From Sphingomonas sp. R-74633 (GTDB lineage Bacteria > Pseudomonadota > Alphaproteobacteria > Sphingomonadales > Sphingomonadaceae): DNA of 64,000 bases. Position 1 is the first letter of the stretch, and each line of letters begins with the position of its first letter. A model generated the notes under the pieces. The model saw nothing but the letters and a program-made list of their open reading frames with translations. It ran no database searches and was not told the DNA's origin. A program made the translations under genes and the position numbers. Of this stretch, positions 26,716-35,827 are shown one piece after another. The DNA lies in the NCBI RefSeq assembly GCF_013416555.1, contig NZ_JACCFG010000002.1:620001-684000 (forward strand). The letters run 5' to 3'.

Positions 26716-28710
26716 TCACTGGCAGGCCAGGCACTCATCGTAGTCGGTCGATTCGCCGAGGTTGAACTGCGGCTTGTCGATCGTGTTGTCGGCCTCCACG
26801 CCACCCGCGAAGCCGGCGCGCTGCACCGACTTGGAGCGGAGATAATAGAGCGACTTGATGCCGAGCTCCCAGGCGCGGAAGTGGAGCATCAGCAGGTCCC
26901 ACTTCTCGACGTCCGCCGGGATGAACAGGTTCAGCGACTGCGCCTGGTCGATATAGGGCGTGCGATCGCCGGCGAGCTCGAGCAGCCAGCGCTGGTCGAT
27001 CTCGAAGCTGGTCTTGTAGACGTCCTTCTCTTCCGGCGAGAGGAAGTCGAGGTGCTGGACCGAGCCGCCCTGCTCGAGGATCGAGTTCCACACCGCATCC
27101 GAGTTCTTGCTCTTCTCGCTGAGCAGCTTCTCGAGATACGGGTTCTTGACCGAGAACGAGCCCGACAGCGTCTTGTGCGTGTAGATGTTCGCCGGGATCG
27201 GCTCGATGCACGCCGAGGTGCCGCCACAGATGATCGAGATCGACGCGGTCGGCGCGATCGCCATCTTGCAGCTGAACCGCTCCATCACGCCCATATCGGC
27301 GGCGTCGGGGCACGGCCCGCGCTCGATCGCGAGCTGCATCGAGGCTTCGTCGACCTGCGTCTTGATGTGCTTGAACATCCGCAGGTTCCACGACTTCGCC
27401 ATCGCGCCTTCGAACGGGATGTTGCGGGCCTGGAGGAACGAGTGGAAGCCCATGACGCCAAGACCGACCGAACGCTCACGCGCGGCGGAATAGGCGGCGC
27501 GCTCCATGCCGGGCTCGGCGCGGTCGATATAGTCCTGCAGGACATTGTCGAGGAAGCGCATCACGTCCTCGATCAGCGTCTTCTCGCCCTTCCACTGGTC
27601 CCAGGTCTCGAGGTTGAGCGACGAGAGGCAGCACACTGCGGTGCGCTCATTGCCCAGATGATCCTTGCCCGTCGGCAGCGTGATTTCCGAGCAGAGGTTC
27701 GAAGTCGAGACCTTGAGGCCCAGATCGCGGTGATGCTTGGGCATGTTCGAGTTCACGTGATCGGCGAACACGATATAGGGCTCGCCGGTGGCGAGACGGG
27801 TCTCGACCAGCTTCTGGAACAGCGCGCGGGCATCGACGCGGGCGCGCTCCGACTGGTCCTTGGGCGAACGCAGCACCCATTCCTCGCCGTTGCGCACGGC
27901 TTCCATGAACGCGTCGGGGATGAGCACGCCGTGGTGGAGGTTGAGCGCCTTGCGGTTGAAGTCGCCCGACGGCTTGCGGATCTCGAGGAACTCCTCGATC
28001 TCGGGGTGCGAGATGTCGAGATAGCAGGCGGCCGAACCACGGCGCAGCGAGCCCTGCGAGATCGCGAGCGTCAGCGAGTCCATCACGCGGACGAAGGGGA
28101 TGATGCCGCTGGTCTTGCCGTTGAGGCCGACCGGCTCGCCGATGCCGCGGACATTGCCCCAATAGGTGCCGATGCCGCCGCCGCGCGAGGCGAGCCAGAC
28201 ATTCTCGTTCCAGGTGTCGACGATGCCGTTCAGGCTGTCGGGCACAGAGTTGAGGAAGCACGAGATCGGCAGGCCGCGGCCGGTGCCGCCGTTCGACAGA
28301 ACCGGGGTGGCGGGCATGAACCACAGCTTCGAGATATAGTCGTAGATGCGCTGGGCGTGGCCGGCATCGTCGGCATAGGCCGAGGCGACGCGGACGAACA
28401 GGTCCTGGAACGACTCGCCGGGCAGCAGATAGCGGTCGCGCAGCGTCTCCTTGCCGAACTCGGTGAGCAGCGCGTCGCGCGAATGATCGACCTCGACGTC
28501 ATACGCCTGGGGCGCGACGGCCTTGGAATCATTCTTCTTGCGCACCTTCACGCTCGCCTTGGCGTCCTCGGCGGCCGACTTCGCCGCGCTGGCAGCCTTC
28601 GCGGCGCCATCCGAAGCCGTCTTCGCGGCGGCGTCAGTGGCCGTCTTCGCGGCGGTGGGGGCTTCGGTGACGGTATCGTTCACGCTGTTTTCCGTGTCCC
28701 TGAATTCCAT
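26716..28710 (-). CDS. nrdA: ribonucleoside-diphosphate reductase, large subunit
   Basis: 664 aa from the ATG at 28710 (SD AGGGGTGAG); a TTG at 28728 would add six residues. Catalytic features: GLPISCFLNSVPDS (active-site Cys), NLCSEITL, and the C-terminal CLAC redox pair. No N-terminal ATP-cone is visible. Instead residues about 18-60 are an Ala/Lys-rich low-complexity tract (PTAAKTATDAAAKTASDG and on). It reduces ribonucleotides with NrdB. A candidate NrdR site lies upstream. Confidence 0.95.
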   Translation of the reverse strand: MEFRDTENSVNDTVTEAPTAAKTATDAAAKTASDGAAKAASAAKSAAEDAKASVKVRKKNDSKAVAPQAYDVEVDHSRDALLTEFGKETLRDRYLLPGESFQDLFVRVASAYADDAGHAQRIYDYISKLWFMPATPVLSNGGTGRGLPISCFLNSVPDSLNGIVDTWNENVWLASRGGGIGTYWGNVRGIGEPVGLNGKTSGIIPFVRVMDSLTLAISQGSLRRGSAACYLDISHPEIEEFLEIRKPSGDFNRKALNLHHGVLIPDAFMEAVRNGEEWVLRSPKDQSERARVDARALFQKLVETRLATGEPYIVFADHVNSNMPKHHRDLGLKVSTSNLCSEITLPTGKDHLGNERTAVCCLSSLNLETWDQWKGEKTLIEDVMRFLDNVLQDYIDRAEPGMERAAYSAARERSVGLGVMGFHSFLQARNIPFEGAMAKSWNLRMFKHIKTQVDEASMQLAIERGPCPDAADMGVMERFSCKMAIAPTASISIICGGTSACIEPIPANIYTHKTLSGSFSVKNPYLEKLLSEKSKNSDAVWNSILEQGGSVQHLDFLSPEEKDVYKTSFEIDQRWLLELAGDRTPYIDQAQSLNLFIPADVEKWDLLMLHFRAWELGIKSLYYLRSKSVQRAGFAGGVEADNTIDKPQFNLGESTDYDECLACQ

Positions 28711-28920
28711 GTGTCTCACCCCTGACAAAGCGTACCGGCCAATCCCCGAGGGGAGGCACCAACATCCGACTCAAGGGGCTGCCGATCATAGCATCGGCTC
28801 TACTGCGCGCGAAGAACAAAACATGTCCATCGCACTCAGTCTCAGGCACGAGTCGACCTGTTCCGCATATGGGTATGCGGCGGCGATCCCACCAGTGCTT
28901 GAGCTTGCCCCTCAGTGCAA

Positions 28921-28936
28921 CCACAACAGATTGTGC
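28921..28936. promoter_or_regulatory. candidate NrdR box upstream of nrdA
   Basis: CCACAACAGATTGTGC, with a CACAA-N4-TTGTG dyad, fits most positions of the NrdR consensus ACACWATATATWGTGT. A weak half-site (ACACAAGAT) follows at 28951, about three helical turns away. It is 210 bp upstream of the nrdA start, farther than usual. Confidence 0.35.
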
Positions 28937-29009
28937 CAAACCGAGTCCGGACACAAGATGGGAAATGGTTAATGTCCACAACGTTTCGTCGCTAAAAAGA
29001 GTCGCTTCA

Positions 29010-29029
29010 CAGCACCTGCGCAGGTGCTG
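29010..29029. repeat. 20-bp perfect palindrome CAGCACCTGCGCAGGTGCTG
   Basis: Every base of CAGCACCTGC pairs with GCAGGTGCTG with no spacer. It lies in the nrdA/sulfatase intergenic region and matches no operator I know. Confidence 0.7.
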
Positions 29030-29120
29030 CAATGCCGCGACGCGCGGACTTTCCTAGGGTTCTCGAAAGGCAAGGGGACAAACGCCGAATTTATATTTTT
29101 TTCGTGTGGAGGAATCGACG

Positions 29121-29142
29121 CGACCACAAGCGGTTGTGGTCG
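29121..29142. repeat. inverted repeat CGACCACAA-GCGG-TTGTGGTCG
   Basis: Perfect 9-bp arms around a 4-bp loop. It lies in the sulfatase leader and is followed 6 bp later by a second dyad. Confidence 0.7.
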
Positions 29143-29148
29143 GTCGCT

Positions 29149-29174
29149 GAAAGCCACCACAGATGGTGACTTTC
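29149..29174. repeat. inverted repeat GAAAGCCACCA / TGGTGACTTTC
   Basis: 11-bp arms with one mismatch and a CAGA loop, 6 bp after the preceding inverted repeat. Together they could form adjacent RNA hairpins in a long sulfatase leader. Confidence 0.6.
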
Positions 29175-29383
29175 GCCAGCCGCAACGCGGCCACCCCATT
29201 TCAGGCAGGGCGCCCGGCGGATCGGGGACTTCCCCCGTTCATTCCTGGTGGCAAACCCCGATACCGCCGCTTTGGCACAACCCTATCCTTCCAGTGAAAT
29301 CCGGACTCGGAAGCAATTGCTGTCGCTCGAGAGCGTGCGCCCCGAGCCGGATCGAACACGGACCAGCGGAAGGAGCGACCACG

Positions 29384-30940
29384 ATGCCTGCCAAGAAGCC
29401 AAATATCCTCGTCATCTGGGGCGACGACATCGGCATGTGGAATGTCGGTGCCTATACCCATGGCATGATGGGGGAGACCCCGAACATCGATCGCATCGCC
29501 AAGGAAGGCTGCATCTTCACCGATCACTATGGCCAGCCGAGCTGCACTGCCGGCCGCGCCGCCTTCGTGATGGGCCAGATGCCGGTGCGCACCGGCATGA
29601 CGACGATCGGCATCCCCGGTTCGCCGCGCGGCATCCAGAAGGAAGACCCGTCGATCGCCGAGGTGCTCAAGTCGGCCGGGTACAAGACCGGGCAGTTCGG
29701 CAAGAACCATCTGGGCGACCGCAACGATTTCCTGCCGACCGCACATGGCTTCGACGAGTGGTTCGGCAACCTCTATCACCTCAACGCCGAGGAAGAGCCG
29801 GAGGAGCTCGACTATCCGGGCCAGAAGGATCCCGAATACAAGAAGAAATACGGCCCGCGCGGCGTCATGCACGCCTGGGCGACCGACAAGGACGACCCCA
29901 CCGACGACGGCGTGTTCGGCAAGCGCGGCAAGCAGAAGATCGAGAATACCGGCCCCCTGACCCGCAAGCGGATGGAGACGTTCGACGGCGAGGTGCTTGA
30001 GCACACGATCGACTGGCTCGATCGCAACAAGGAGGGCCCGTTCTTCTGCTGGTTCAACACCACCGCGATCCACATCTTCTCGCACTCGCCGAAGAAGTAT
30101 ATCCAGATGGCGGTCGACGAGGGCCGCGCCGAGGAGGACGTGGTCCGCGCAAAGATGCTCGAGCATGACGAGCAGATCGGCGTGCTGCTCAAATGGCTCG
30201 ACGACAATAATCTCGCCGACGATACGATCGTGATCTACTCGACCGACAACGGCAACGAGATGGCCTTCTGGCCCGACGGCGGCTACGCGCCGTTCCGCGG
30301 CGAGAAGGGCACTACTTGGGAAGGCGGCGTCCGGGTGCCGATGCTGGCGCGCTGGCCGGGCAATATCCCGGCAGGCAGCAACTGCAACGGGCTGCAGAGC
30401 CATGAGGACGTCTATGTCACGCTCGCGGCAGCGGCGGGACTGACCGACATCAAGGAGAAGCTGCTCAAGGGCACCAAGCTCGGCGACAGCGCGCTCACCT
30501 ACAAGGTGCATCTCGACGGCTTCAACCAGCTCGACATGTGGACCGGCAAGAGCAAGGTCTCGGCCCGCAAGGCCTATTTCTACTATGACGAGACCGAGCT
30601 GACTGCGGTGCGCGTCGGCAACTGGAAGATGCATATCGGCGTGAAGAAGGACGGCAGCTGGTGGAACGCCAAGAGCTATCCCTCGGTGCCGTACATCTTC
30701 AACCTGCGCATGGATCCGATGGAGAAGATGGATCCGGAGAGCGAGGAATGGGGCTATATCGGCCGCAAATTCTTCGCGTCGAAGTTGTGGGCGCCGACTG
30801 CGGCGACGCCCTATATCGCCGAGCATCTCAAGAGCCTGCAGGCCTATCCGCCGCGCCAGGCAGCGGACACGCTGAGCATGCACAAGGCGCTCGAGACGGC
30901 GATGCACAAGCTCGAGAATGCCAGCGCGAGCAGCAACTGA
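29384..30940 (+). CDS. arylsulfatase-family enzyme
   Basis: 518 aa from the ATG at 29384 (SD AGGAG 9 bp before). Metal residues in NILVIWGDDIGMWN (D14, D15). The formylglycine site is QPSCTAGRAAF with C54, a CxAxR variant of the usual CxPxR. STDNGNE carries further metal ligands (Asp and Asn). No signal peptide is visible, so it may be cytosolic. No maturase or anSME gene is adjacent. Substrate unknown; the family also includes phosphonate and phosphodiester hydrolases. Confidence 0.9.
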   Translation: MPAKKPNILVIWGDDIGMWNVGAYTHGMMGETPNIDRIAKEGCIFTDHYGQPSCTAGRAAFVMGQMPVRTGMTTIGIPGSPRGIQKEDPSIAEVLKSAGYKTGQFGKNHLGDRNDFLPTAHGFDEWFGNLYHLNAEEEPEELDYPGQKDPEYKKKYGPRGVMHAWATDKDDPTDDGVFGKRGKQKIENTGPLTRKRMETFDGEVLEHTIDWLDRNKEGPFFCWFNTTAIHIFSHSPKKYIQMAVDEGRAEEDVVRAKMLEHDEQIGVLLKWLDDNNLADDTIVIYSTDNGNEMAFWPDGGYAPFRGEKGTTWEGGVRVPMLARWPGNIPAGSNCNGLQSHEDVYVTLAAAAGLTDIKEKLLKGTKLGDSALTYKVHLDGFNQLDMWTGKSKVSARKAYFYYDETELTAVRVGNWKMHIGVKKDGSWWNAKSYPSVPYIFNLRMDPMEKMDPESEEWGYIGRKFFASKLWAPTAATPYIAEHLKSLQAYPPRQAADTLSMHKALETAMHKLENASASSN

Positions 30941-30961
30941 CCACCGCCGAGCGACGAGAAG

Positions 30962-30990
30962 AAGGGGGACGGCGCTGCCGTCCTCCTTTT
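30962..30990 (+). terminator. intrinsic terminator after the sulfatase gene
   Basis: AAGGGGGACGGC-GCT-GCCGTCCTCCTT forms a 12-bp stem (one G-U pair) followed by TTTT. It lies 22 bp after the sulfatase stop and upstream of the efflux operon. Confidence 0.8.
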
Positions 30991-31144
30991 GCGTAGCTGC
31001 TCCCGCTTCCGCTTGCCGCTCGAATGGGGCAGTTGCAGCTAACGCAACCGAGCGTTGCCGATTGCGCGATATTCAATCAAGGTTGCGCCCGTCTAGAGGC
31101 AGTCCTTTGGCGGATCGTTCCGCCGCGAGCGGGATTATGTCGGG

Positions 31145-32821
31145 ATGGCAACGAACGGGGCAGTGGAGGAGCAGGCGGCGTGGCAGCCGGCTCCACACGA
31201 GCGCTCGCCGATCCCGGGCTCGCCGCCCACGCCCTGGCACCCGCCGCTCCGCCGCGCCGCCTATATCTGCGTGGCGCTGCTGGTGGTGCTGTCGGGCTCG
31301 CTGGGCAATGCGATCGTCACTGCGAACCTGACCAGCCTGCAGGGATCGCTGGGGCTCTATTCGGCCGAGATCCAGTGGCTGCCGACCGTCTATGTGATGA
31401 CCAATGTCTGCGCCAACATGGTGCTGATCAAGTTCCGCCAGCAATTCGGCATCCGCCTGTTCACCCAGATCTTCCTGATCGCCTTTGCGCTGACCACGGC
31501 GGGGCATTTGTTCGCGCACAGCTTCGCGACGGCAGTGGCGGTGCGCGCGCTGAGCGGCGTCGCGGCGGCGGCGTGCAGCACGGTCGGGCTGCTCTACATG
31601 GTGCAGGCCTGGACGCCCGAGCACCGGCTGAAGGGCATCGTGATCGCGATCAGCCTGCCGCAGATCGCCGTCCCCCTCGCCCGCCTCTTCCCCAGCGAAG
31701 CCTTTGAGCCCGATCGCTGGCAGACCATGTATCTGTTCGAGCTGGGACTGGCGCTGTTCTGCCTGGCGGCAGTGCGCCTGCTCGTGCTGCCGCCGGTCGA
31801 GCGGATGAAGGTGTTCGAGCCGCTCGACTTCGTGACCTTCCCGATCTTTGCGACGGGCATCGGGCTGCTCTGCGCGGTGCTCGGGCTCGGGCGGACCCTG
31901 TGGTGGTTCGAGGCGCCGTGGATCGCACCGGCGCTGATCGGGGCGATCGTGCTGCTGCCGATCGCCTGGCTGATCGAGCATCACCGGGCGCGGCCGCTGC
32001 TCAACACGCGCTGGCTGGCGAGCCGCGACATTTTGCGCTTCGCCGGCGTATCGATCTTGGTGCGCGTCGTGTTGTCCGAGCAGACGATCGGCGCGTCGGG
32101 GCTGCTCGGCGTGGTCGGCATGGGCAATGACCAGCTGCGGATGCTCTATCTCGTCGTGCTGCTGGCGACCCTGGCCGGCGTGGCGGTGGGGGCGCTGACG
32201 CTCGACCCCAATTTCCTTGGCAAGCCGATCCTGATCGCGCTGGCGCTGATCGCCCTGGGAGCGTGGCTCGATTCGGATTCGACCAACCTCATTCGCCCGC
32301 ACGACATGTATTTCAGCCAGGCGCTACTGGGGTTTGCGAGCGCGCTGTTCATCGGGCCGGCGATGCTGATCGGGCTGACGCGCGCCTTGCGCGAAGGCCC
32401 GACGCATTTCGTCAGCTTCTCGGCGCTGTTCGGCATCACCCAGAATCTGGGCGGGCTGTTCGGATCGGCGATGCTCGGCACCTTCCAGGTGGTCCGCGAA
32501 CATGCCCATAACAATGCGATCGTCGCGCAGCTGATGAGCGGCGATCCGCAGGTGGCGCAGCGGCTCCAGCAATATGCCGGCGCCTATGGCCGGGTGCTGG
32601 TCGATCCGACTTTGCGCCAGGCCGAGGGCGCGGCGATCCTTACCCAGACGGTGACGCGCGAGGCGAACATCCTGGCCTATAACGATACCTTCCTGCTGAT
32701 CGCGGCGATCGCGGCGGGGACGATAGCGTGGGTCTTCATCCCGATCATGCGGATCCGGCGCGAAAATCTCGCGCGGATGGCCGCCGAGCAGCAAGCACAA
32801 GCAGGAGCGACGAATGGCTGA
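31145..32821 (+). CDS. MFS efflux permease, DHA2/EmrB type
   Basis: 558 aa, with about 14 hydrophobic segments as in DHA2 drug exporters. A Pro-rich cytosolic N-terminus (about 38 residues) precedes TM1 (AAYICVALLVVLSGSLGNAI). Its stop overlaps the start of the HlyD-family gene by 8 bp, the standard EmrB-EmrA pairing in which the membrane fusion protein bridges to an outer-membrane channel. No TolC gene is adjacent. Substrate unknown. Confidence 0.9.
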   Translation: MATNGAVEEQAAWQPAPHERSPIPGSPPTPWHPPLRRAAYICVALLVVLSGSLGNAIVTANLTSLQGSLGLYSAEIQWLPTVYVMTNVCANMVLIKFRQQFGIRLFTQIFLIAFALTTAGHLFAHSFATAVAVRALSGVAAAACSTVGLLYMVQAWTPEHRLKGIVIAISLPQIAVPLARLFPSEAFEPDRWQTMYLFELGLALFCLAAVRLLVLPPVERMKVFEPLDFVTFPIFATGIGLLCAVLGLGRTLWWFEAPWIAPALIGAIVLLPIAWLIEHHRARPLLNTRWLASRDILRFAGVSILVRVVLSEQTIGASGLLGVVGMGNDQLRMLYLVVLLATLAGVAVGALTLDPNFLGKPILIALALIALGAWLDSDSTNLIRPHDMYFSQALLGFASALFIGPAMLIGLTRALREGPTHFVSFSALFGITQNLGGLFGSAMLGTFQVVREHAHNNAIVAQLMSGDPQVAQRLQQYAGAYGRVLVDPTLRQAEGAAILTQTVTREANILAYNDTFLLIAAIAAGTIAWVFIPIMRIRRENLARMAAEQQAQAGATNG

Positions 32822-33965
32822 GCCGACACCCCCGGTGATCGAGGCGGAAAAGCCACCCGTCCCTGCCCCTGCGGTAAGCGAGGGCGCCGATCCGCCGCCC
32901 GCGCCGGAAGTCGCCGCGCGGCGCTGGAGCCCGCCCAAGCTGAGCTGGACGGCGATCGCGATCGCGGCGCTGCTGATCGTCGCTGGCGTGACCGCGGTGC
33001 TGATGGCGTGGCGGGTCTGGCCGTTCGCCGGCACCGTCCAGTCGACCGAGAATGCCTATGTCCGCGGGCAGGTGACGATCATCAGCCCGCAGGTGAACGG
33101 CTATCTGACCAGCGTGCCGGTGCAGGATTTTGCCAGCGTCAAGGCGGGCGATGTGCTCGCGACGATCGACGACCGGATCTATCGCCAGCGCGTCGACCAG
33201 GCGAAGGCGAACGTTGCCAGCGCGCAGGCGGCGCTCGCCAACAATCCGCAACAGGCGGCGTCGAAGACCGCGACCTATGGCTCGCAGGAGGCCGCGGTAG
33301 CCTCTGCCCAGGCGCAGCTCGCCAAGGCGCGGGCCGATTATGCGCGGATCGATTCGCTGGCGAAGGACGGGTTCGTCACCCGGCGCGACCGCGACGCGGC
33401 GCTGGCCACGCTGCAATCTGCCCAGGCGGCGGTGGCGCAGGCCCAGGCCTCGCGGACGATCGCCAGCGAGGACATTCAGAGCGTGAAGGTCAACAAAGGC
33501 GGGCTGGTCGCGTCAGTCGATGCGGCACGGGCGGCGTTGCGGCTCGCCGAGATCGACCTGGCCAACACAGTGATCCGCGCGCCGGTGGCGGGGCAATTGG
33601 GCGAAGTCGGCGGGCGGCAGGGGCAATATGTCACTGCGGGGACCCAGCTGATGGCACTGGTGCCGCAGACGCTCTGGGTCACCGCCGCGTTCAAGGAAGC
33701 GCAGACCGCGAAGATCCGGCCAGGGCAGAAGGCGAGCTTCAAGGTCGATGCGCTGGCGGGCGCGAAGCTGACCGGGGTGGTCGAGCAGCTCGCGCCGGCG
33801 GCGGGATCGGAATTCTCGGTGATCCGCAGCGACAATGCGACGGGCAATTTCGTCAAGATCCCGCAGCGTATCGCAGTGCGGATCAGGATCGACCGGAACC
33901 AGCCGGCAGCGGCACGGCTGCGGCCGGGCATGTCGGTCGAGGCGAGCGTGGAGGTTGGGGACTGA
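32814..33965 (+). CDS. HlyD/EmrA-family membrane fusion protein
   Basis: 383 aa. Proline-rich N-terminus, one membrane helix (about residues 43-66), a barrel/lipoyl start TENAYVRGQVTIISPQVNGY, then a long alpha-hairpin coiled coil (about 120-230) and the second lipoyl half (VIRAPVAGQLGEVGGRQGQY). It works with the MFS permease upstream, whose 3' end it overlaps, to span the periplasm. Confidence 0.92.
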   Translation: MAEPTPPVIEAEKPPVPAPAVSEGADPPPAPEVAARRWSPPKLSWTAIAIAALLIVAGVTAVLMAWRVWPFAGTVQSTENAYVRGQVTIISPQVNGYLTSVPVQDFASVKAGDVLATIDDRIYRQRVDQAKANVASAQAALANNPQQAASKTATYGSQEAAVASAQAQLAKARADYARIDSLAKDGFVTRRDRDAALATLQSAQAAVAQAQASRTIASEDIQSVKVNKGGLVASVDAARAALRLAEIDLANTVIRAPVAGQLGEVGGRQGQYVTAGTQLMALVPQTLWVTAAFKEAQTAKIRPGQKASFKVDALAGAKLTGVVEQLAPAAGSEFSVIRSDNATGNFVKIPQRIAVRIRIDRNQPAAARLRPGMSVEASVEVGD

Positions 33966-33985
33966 GCCAAGCCGCGCTAGGCTGG

Positions 33986-34004
33986 CCCCGAAACGGATTC
34001 GGGG
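33986..34004 (+). promoter_or_regulatory. hairpin covering the SD of the amidase gene
   Basis: CCCCGAA-ACGGA-TTCGGGG has perfect 7-bp arms. The right arm's GGGG is part of GGGGACGG, the only SD-like sequence before the ATG at 34012, so folding would hide it. It might instead be a weak terminator for the efflux operon. Confidence 0.4.
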
Positions 34005-34011
34005 ACGGCAT

Positions 34012-35673
34012 ATGCGGACGGGAATGACGGCGCTGGCAGTGGCTCTGGCCTGGGCATCGCCCGCATGGGCGCAGGGGGCGGCGATCGCTCCCGCGCCATC
34101 GATCACCCCCGCGCCGCTGCCGACGGACGCGGTGGTGGTCAGCACCGACGACGCGCCGGCCAACATGGTCGCCGAGAAGTCGATCGACGACCTCCAGGCG
34201 ATGCTCGCCGCGGGCCGGATGACGACGGGCAAGCTCGCCGACCTCTATGTCGAGCGGATCGGCAAGCTCGACCGCGACGGGCCGACGCTGCGCGCGGTAA
34301 TCGTCACTGCGCCCGCAAAGGACCTGCGTTCGGACGGCCGCGACAGCGACGACCGGCGCAAGGCGGGCAAGCTGCTCGGCCCGCTCGACGGCATCCCGGT
34401 GCTGATCAAGGACAATATCGAGACGCAGAACATGCCCACCACTGCGGGCAGCCTGGCGCTCGCCAACAACGATACCGGGCGTGATGCGCCATTGGTCGCG
34501 CGGCTCAGGGCGCAGGGTGCGATCATCCTGGGCAAGACCAATCTCAGCGAATGGGCGAACATCCGCTCGAACAATTCGATGAGCGGGTGGAGCGCAGTCG
34601 GCGGGCTGGTGCGCAATCCCTATGCGCTCGACCGCTCCTCCTGCGGATCGTCGAGCGGCTCGGGTGCGGCGATCGCGGCGAGCCTGGCGGCGGTCGCGGT
34701 CGGTACCGAGACCGATGGTTCGGTGGTCTGCCCGGCATCGATGAACGGACTGGTCGGGCTCAAGCCGACGCTCGGGCTGGTGAGCCGCACCGGCGTGGTG
34801 CCGATCAGCCATAGCCAGGACACGCCGGGGCCGATGGCGCGGACGGTCAAGGACGCGGCGATCCTACTCGGCGCGATGGCGGGCAGCGATCCCGCCGATC
34901 CGGCGACCGCGAGCGCCGACAAGCACAAGACCGACTTTGCCGCGGGCCTGAGCCCCGATGCGCTGAAGGGCGTGCGGGTCGGATACTGGAAGCCGGAGAT
35001 GGCGGCGGACCTGGCCGCGCGCTTTGACAAGGCGCTAGAGGAGCTGACCGCGGCAGGCGCGGTGCTGGTCGAGGTCAAGGTCCCCGAGATGAAGGGCCTG
35101 GGCGAGGCCGAGAGCCTGGTGCTCTACACCGAATTGAAGGCGGACATGGCGACCTATCTCGCCACCACCCCGGCCAGCGTGGGTCCGAAGACGCTCGCCG
35201 ACCTGATCGCGTTCAACGACGCGCACAAGGACAGCGAGATGCGCTTCTTCGGACAGGAGACCTTCCTCAAGGCCGAGAAGACCAAGGGCCTCGACGATCC
35301 CGACTATAAGGCGGCACGCGAGAATTCGGCGCGGATGGCGGGCCCCGAGGGGATCGACGCGATGCTCAAGGCGGCGGACGCGCAGATCCTCGTCACCCCG
35401 ACCTATGGCACGCCCTGGCTGAGCGATCCGGCGCATGGCGACCAGTTCCAGGGGCCCTCGGCCAGCGAGCTGCCGGCGGTTTCGGGCTATCCGCACCTCA
35501 CTGTGCCGATGGGGCTGGTCAACGGGCTGCCGGCGGGGCTGTCGTTCATCGGCACGGCCTGGTCGGACGCGCTGCTGCTAAAGGCAGGCTATGCCTATGA
35601 GCAGGCGACGCATGCCCGGGTGGCGCCGCAATACCTGCCGACGATCCCGGCCGATTTGGGGCCGATGAAGTAA
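34012..35673 (+). CDS. exported amidase-signature enzyme
   Basis: 553 aa from the ATG at 34012. Signal peptide MRTGMTALAVALAWASPAWA. Amidase-signature core: catalytic Lys in GIPVLIKDNIETQ (near residue 132), the SCGSSSGSGAAIAASLAAVA Ser region and GTETDGSVVCPAS with the nucleophile. A periplasmic hydrolase of amide bonds, substrate unknown; exported members of this branch are often annotated only as amidases. Confidence 0.9.
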   Translation: MRTGMTALAVALAWASPAWAQGAAIAPAPSITPAPLPTDAVVVSTDDAPANMVAEKSIDDLQAMLAAGRMTTGKLADLYVERIGKLDRDGPTLRAVIVTAPAKDLRSDGRDSDDRRKAGKLLGPLDGIPVLIKDNIETQNMPTTAGSLALANNDTGRDAPLVARLRAQGAIILGKTNLSEWANIRSNNSMSGWSAVGGLVRNPYALDRSSCGSSSGSGAAIAASLAAVAVGTETDGSVVCPASMNGLVGLKPTLGLVSRTGVVPISHSQDTPGPMARTVKDAAILLGAMAGSDPADPATASADKHKTDFAAGLSPDALKGVRVGYWKPEMAADLAARFDKALEELTAAGAVLVEVKVPEMKGLGEAESLVLYTELKADMATYLATTPASVGPKTLADLIAFNDAHKDSEMRFFGQETFLKAEKTKGLDDPDYKAARENSARMAGPEGIDAMLKAADAQILVTPTYGTPWLSDPAHGDQFQGPSASELPAVSGYPHLTVPMGLVNGLPAGLSFIGTAWSDALLLKAGYAYEQATHARVAPQYLPTIPADLGPMK

Positions 35674-35696
35674 CGGGCGTCACCGAGGCCCCTTAT

Positions 35697-35804
35697 CGTC
35701 ACCCCGGCCTTGTGCCGGGGTCCACGGTGCAGCACGCAACACCAGTAGAGCCGCTTGTCCATGACTCGCCTCCCGGTGGACCCCGGCACAAGGCCGGGGT
35801 GACG
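35697..35804. repeat. REP-type inverted repeat pair, two perfect 29-bp arms
   Basis: The arm at 35697-35725 is the exact reverse complement of the arm at 35776-35804, with a 50-bp centre. Each arm itself contains a CCCCGGC-CTTGT-GCCGGGG hairpin. This is the BIME-like arrangement of dispersed repeats seen in Caulobacter/Sphingomonas relatives. It sits between the convergent amidase and DUF2721 genes and may serve as a terminator for both. Confidence 0.85.
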
Positions 35805-35827
35805 GGGTAGTCGCGAGGACGCCTGCC

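Larger units (their letters stand above)
28711..29383. other. 673-bp gene-free region rich in inverted repeats
   Basis: No convincing protein gene on either strand. It separates divergent nrdA and the sulfatase gene. From left to right it holds a GCCGAT-N6-ATCGGC hairpin (28781-28798), a NrdR-like site, a 20-bp perfect palindrome and two further inverted repeats, plus an AT-rich patch near 29089-29103. Probably two promoters with their regulatory sites. Confidence 0.6.

Noticed and set aside
26674..28725. A 683-codon open frame on the plus strand
   Set aside because: Antisense shadow of nrdA, with no recognisable motifs and repetitive Arg/Asp/Leu composition.
28711..28728. TTG start six codons upstream for NrdA
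   Set aside because: The ATG at 28710 has the better spaced AGGGGTGAG SD, which would lie inside the coding sequence of the longer form.
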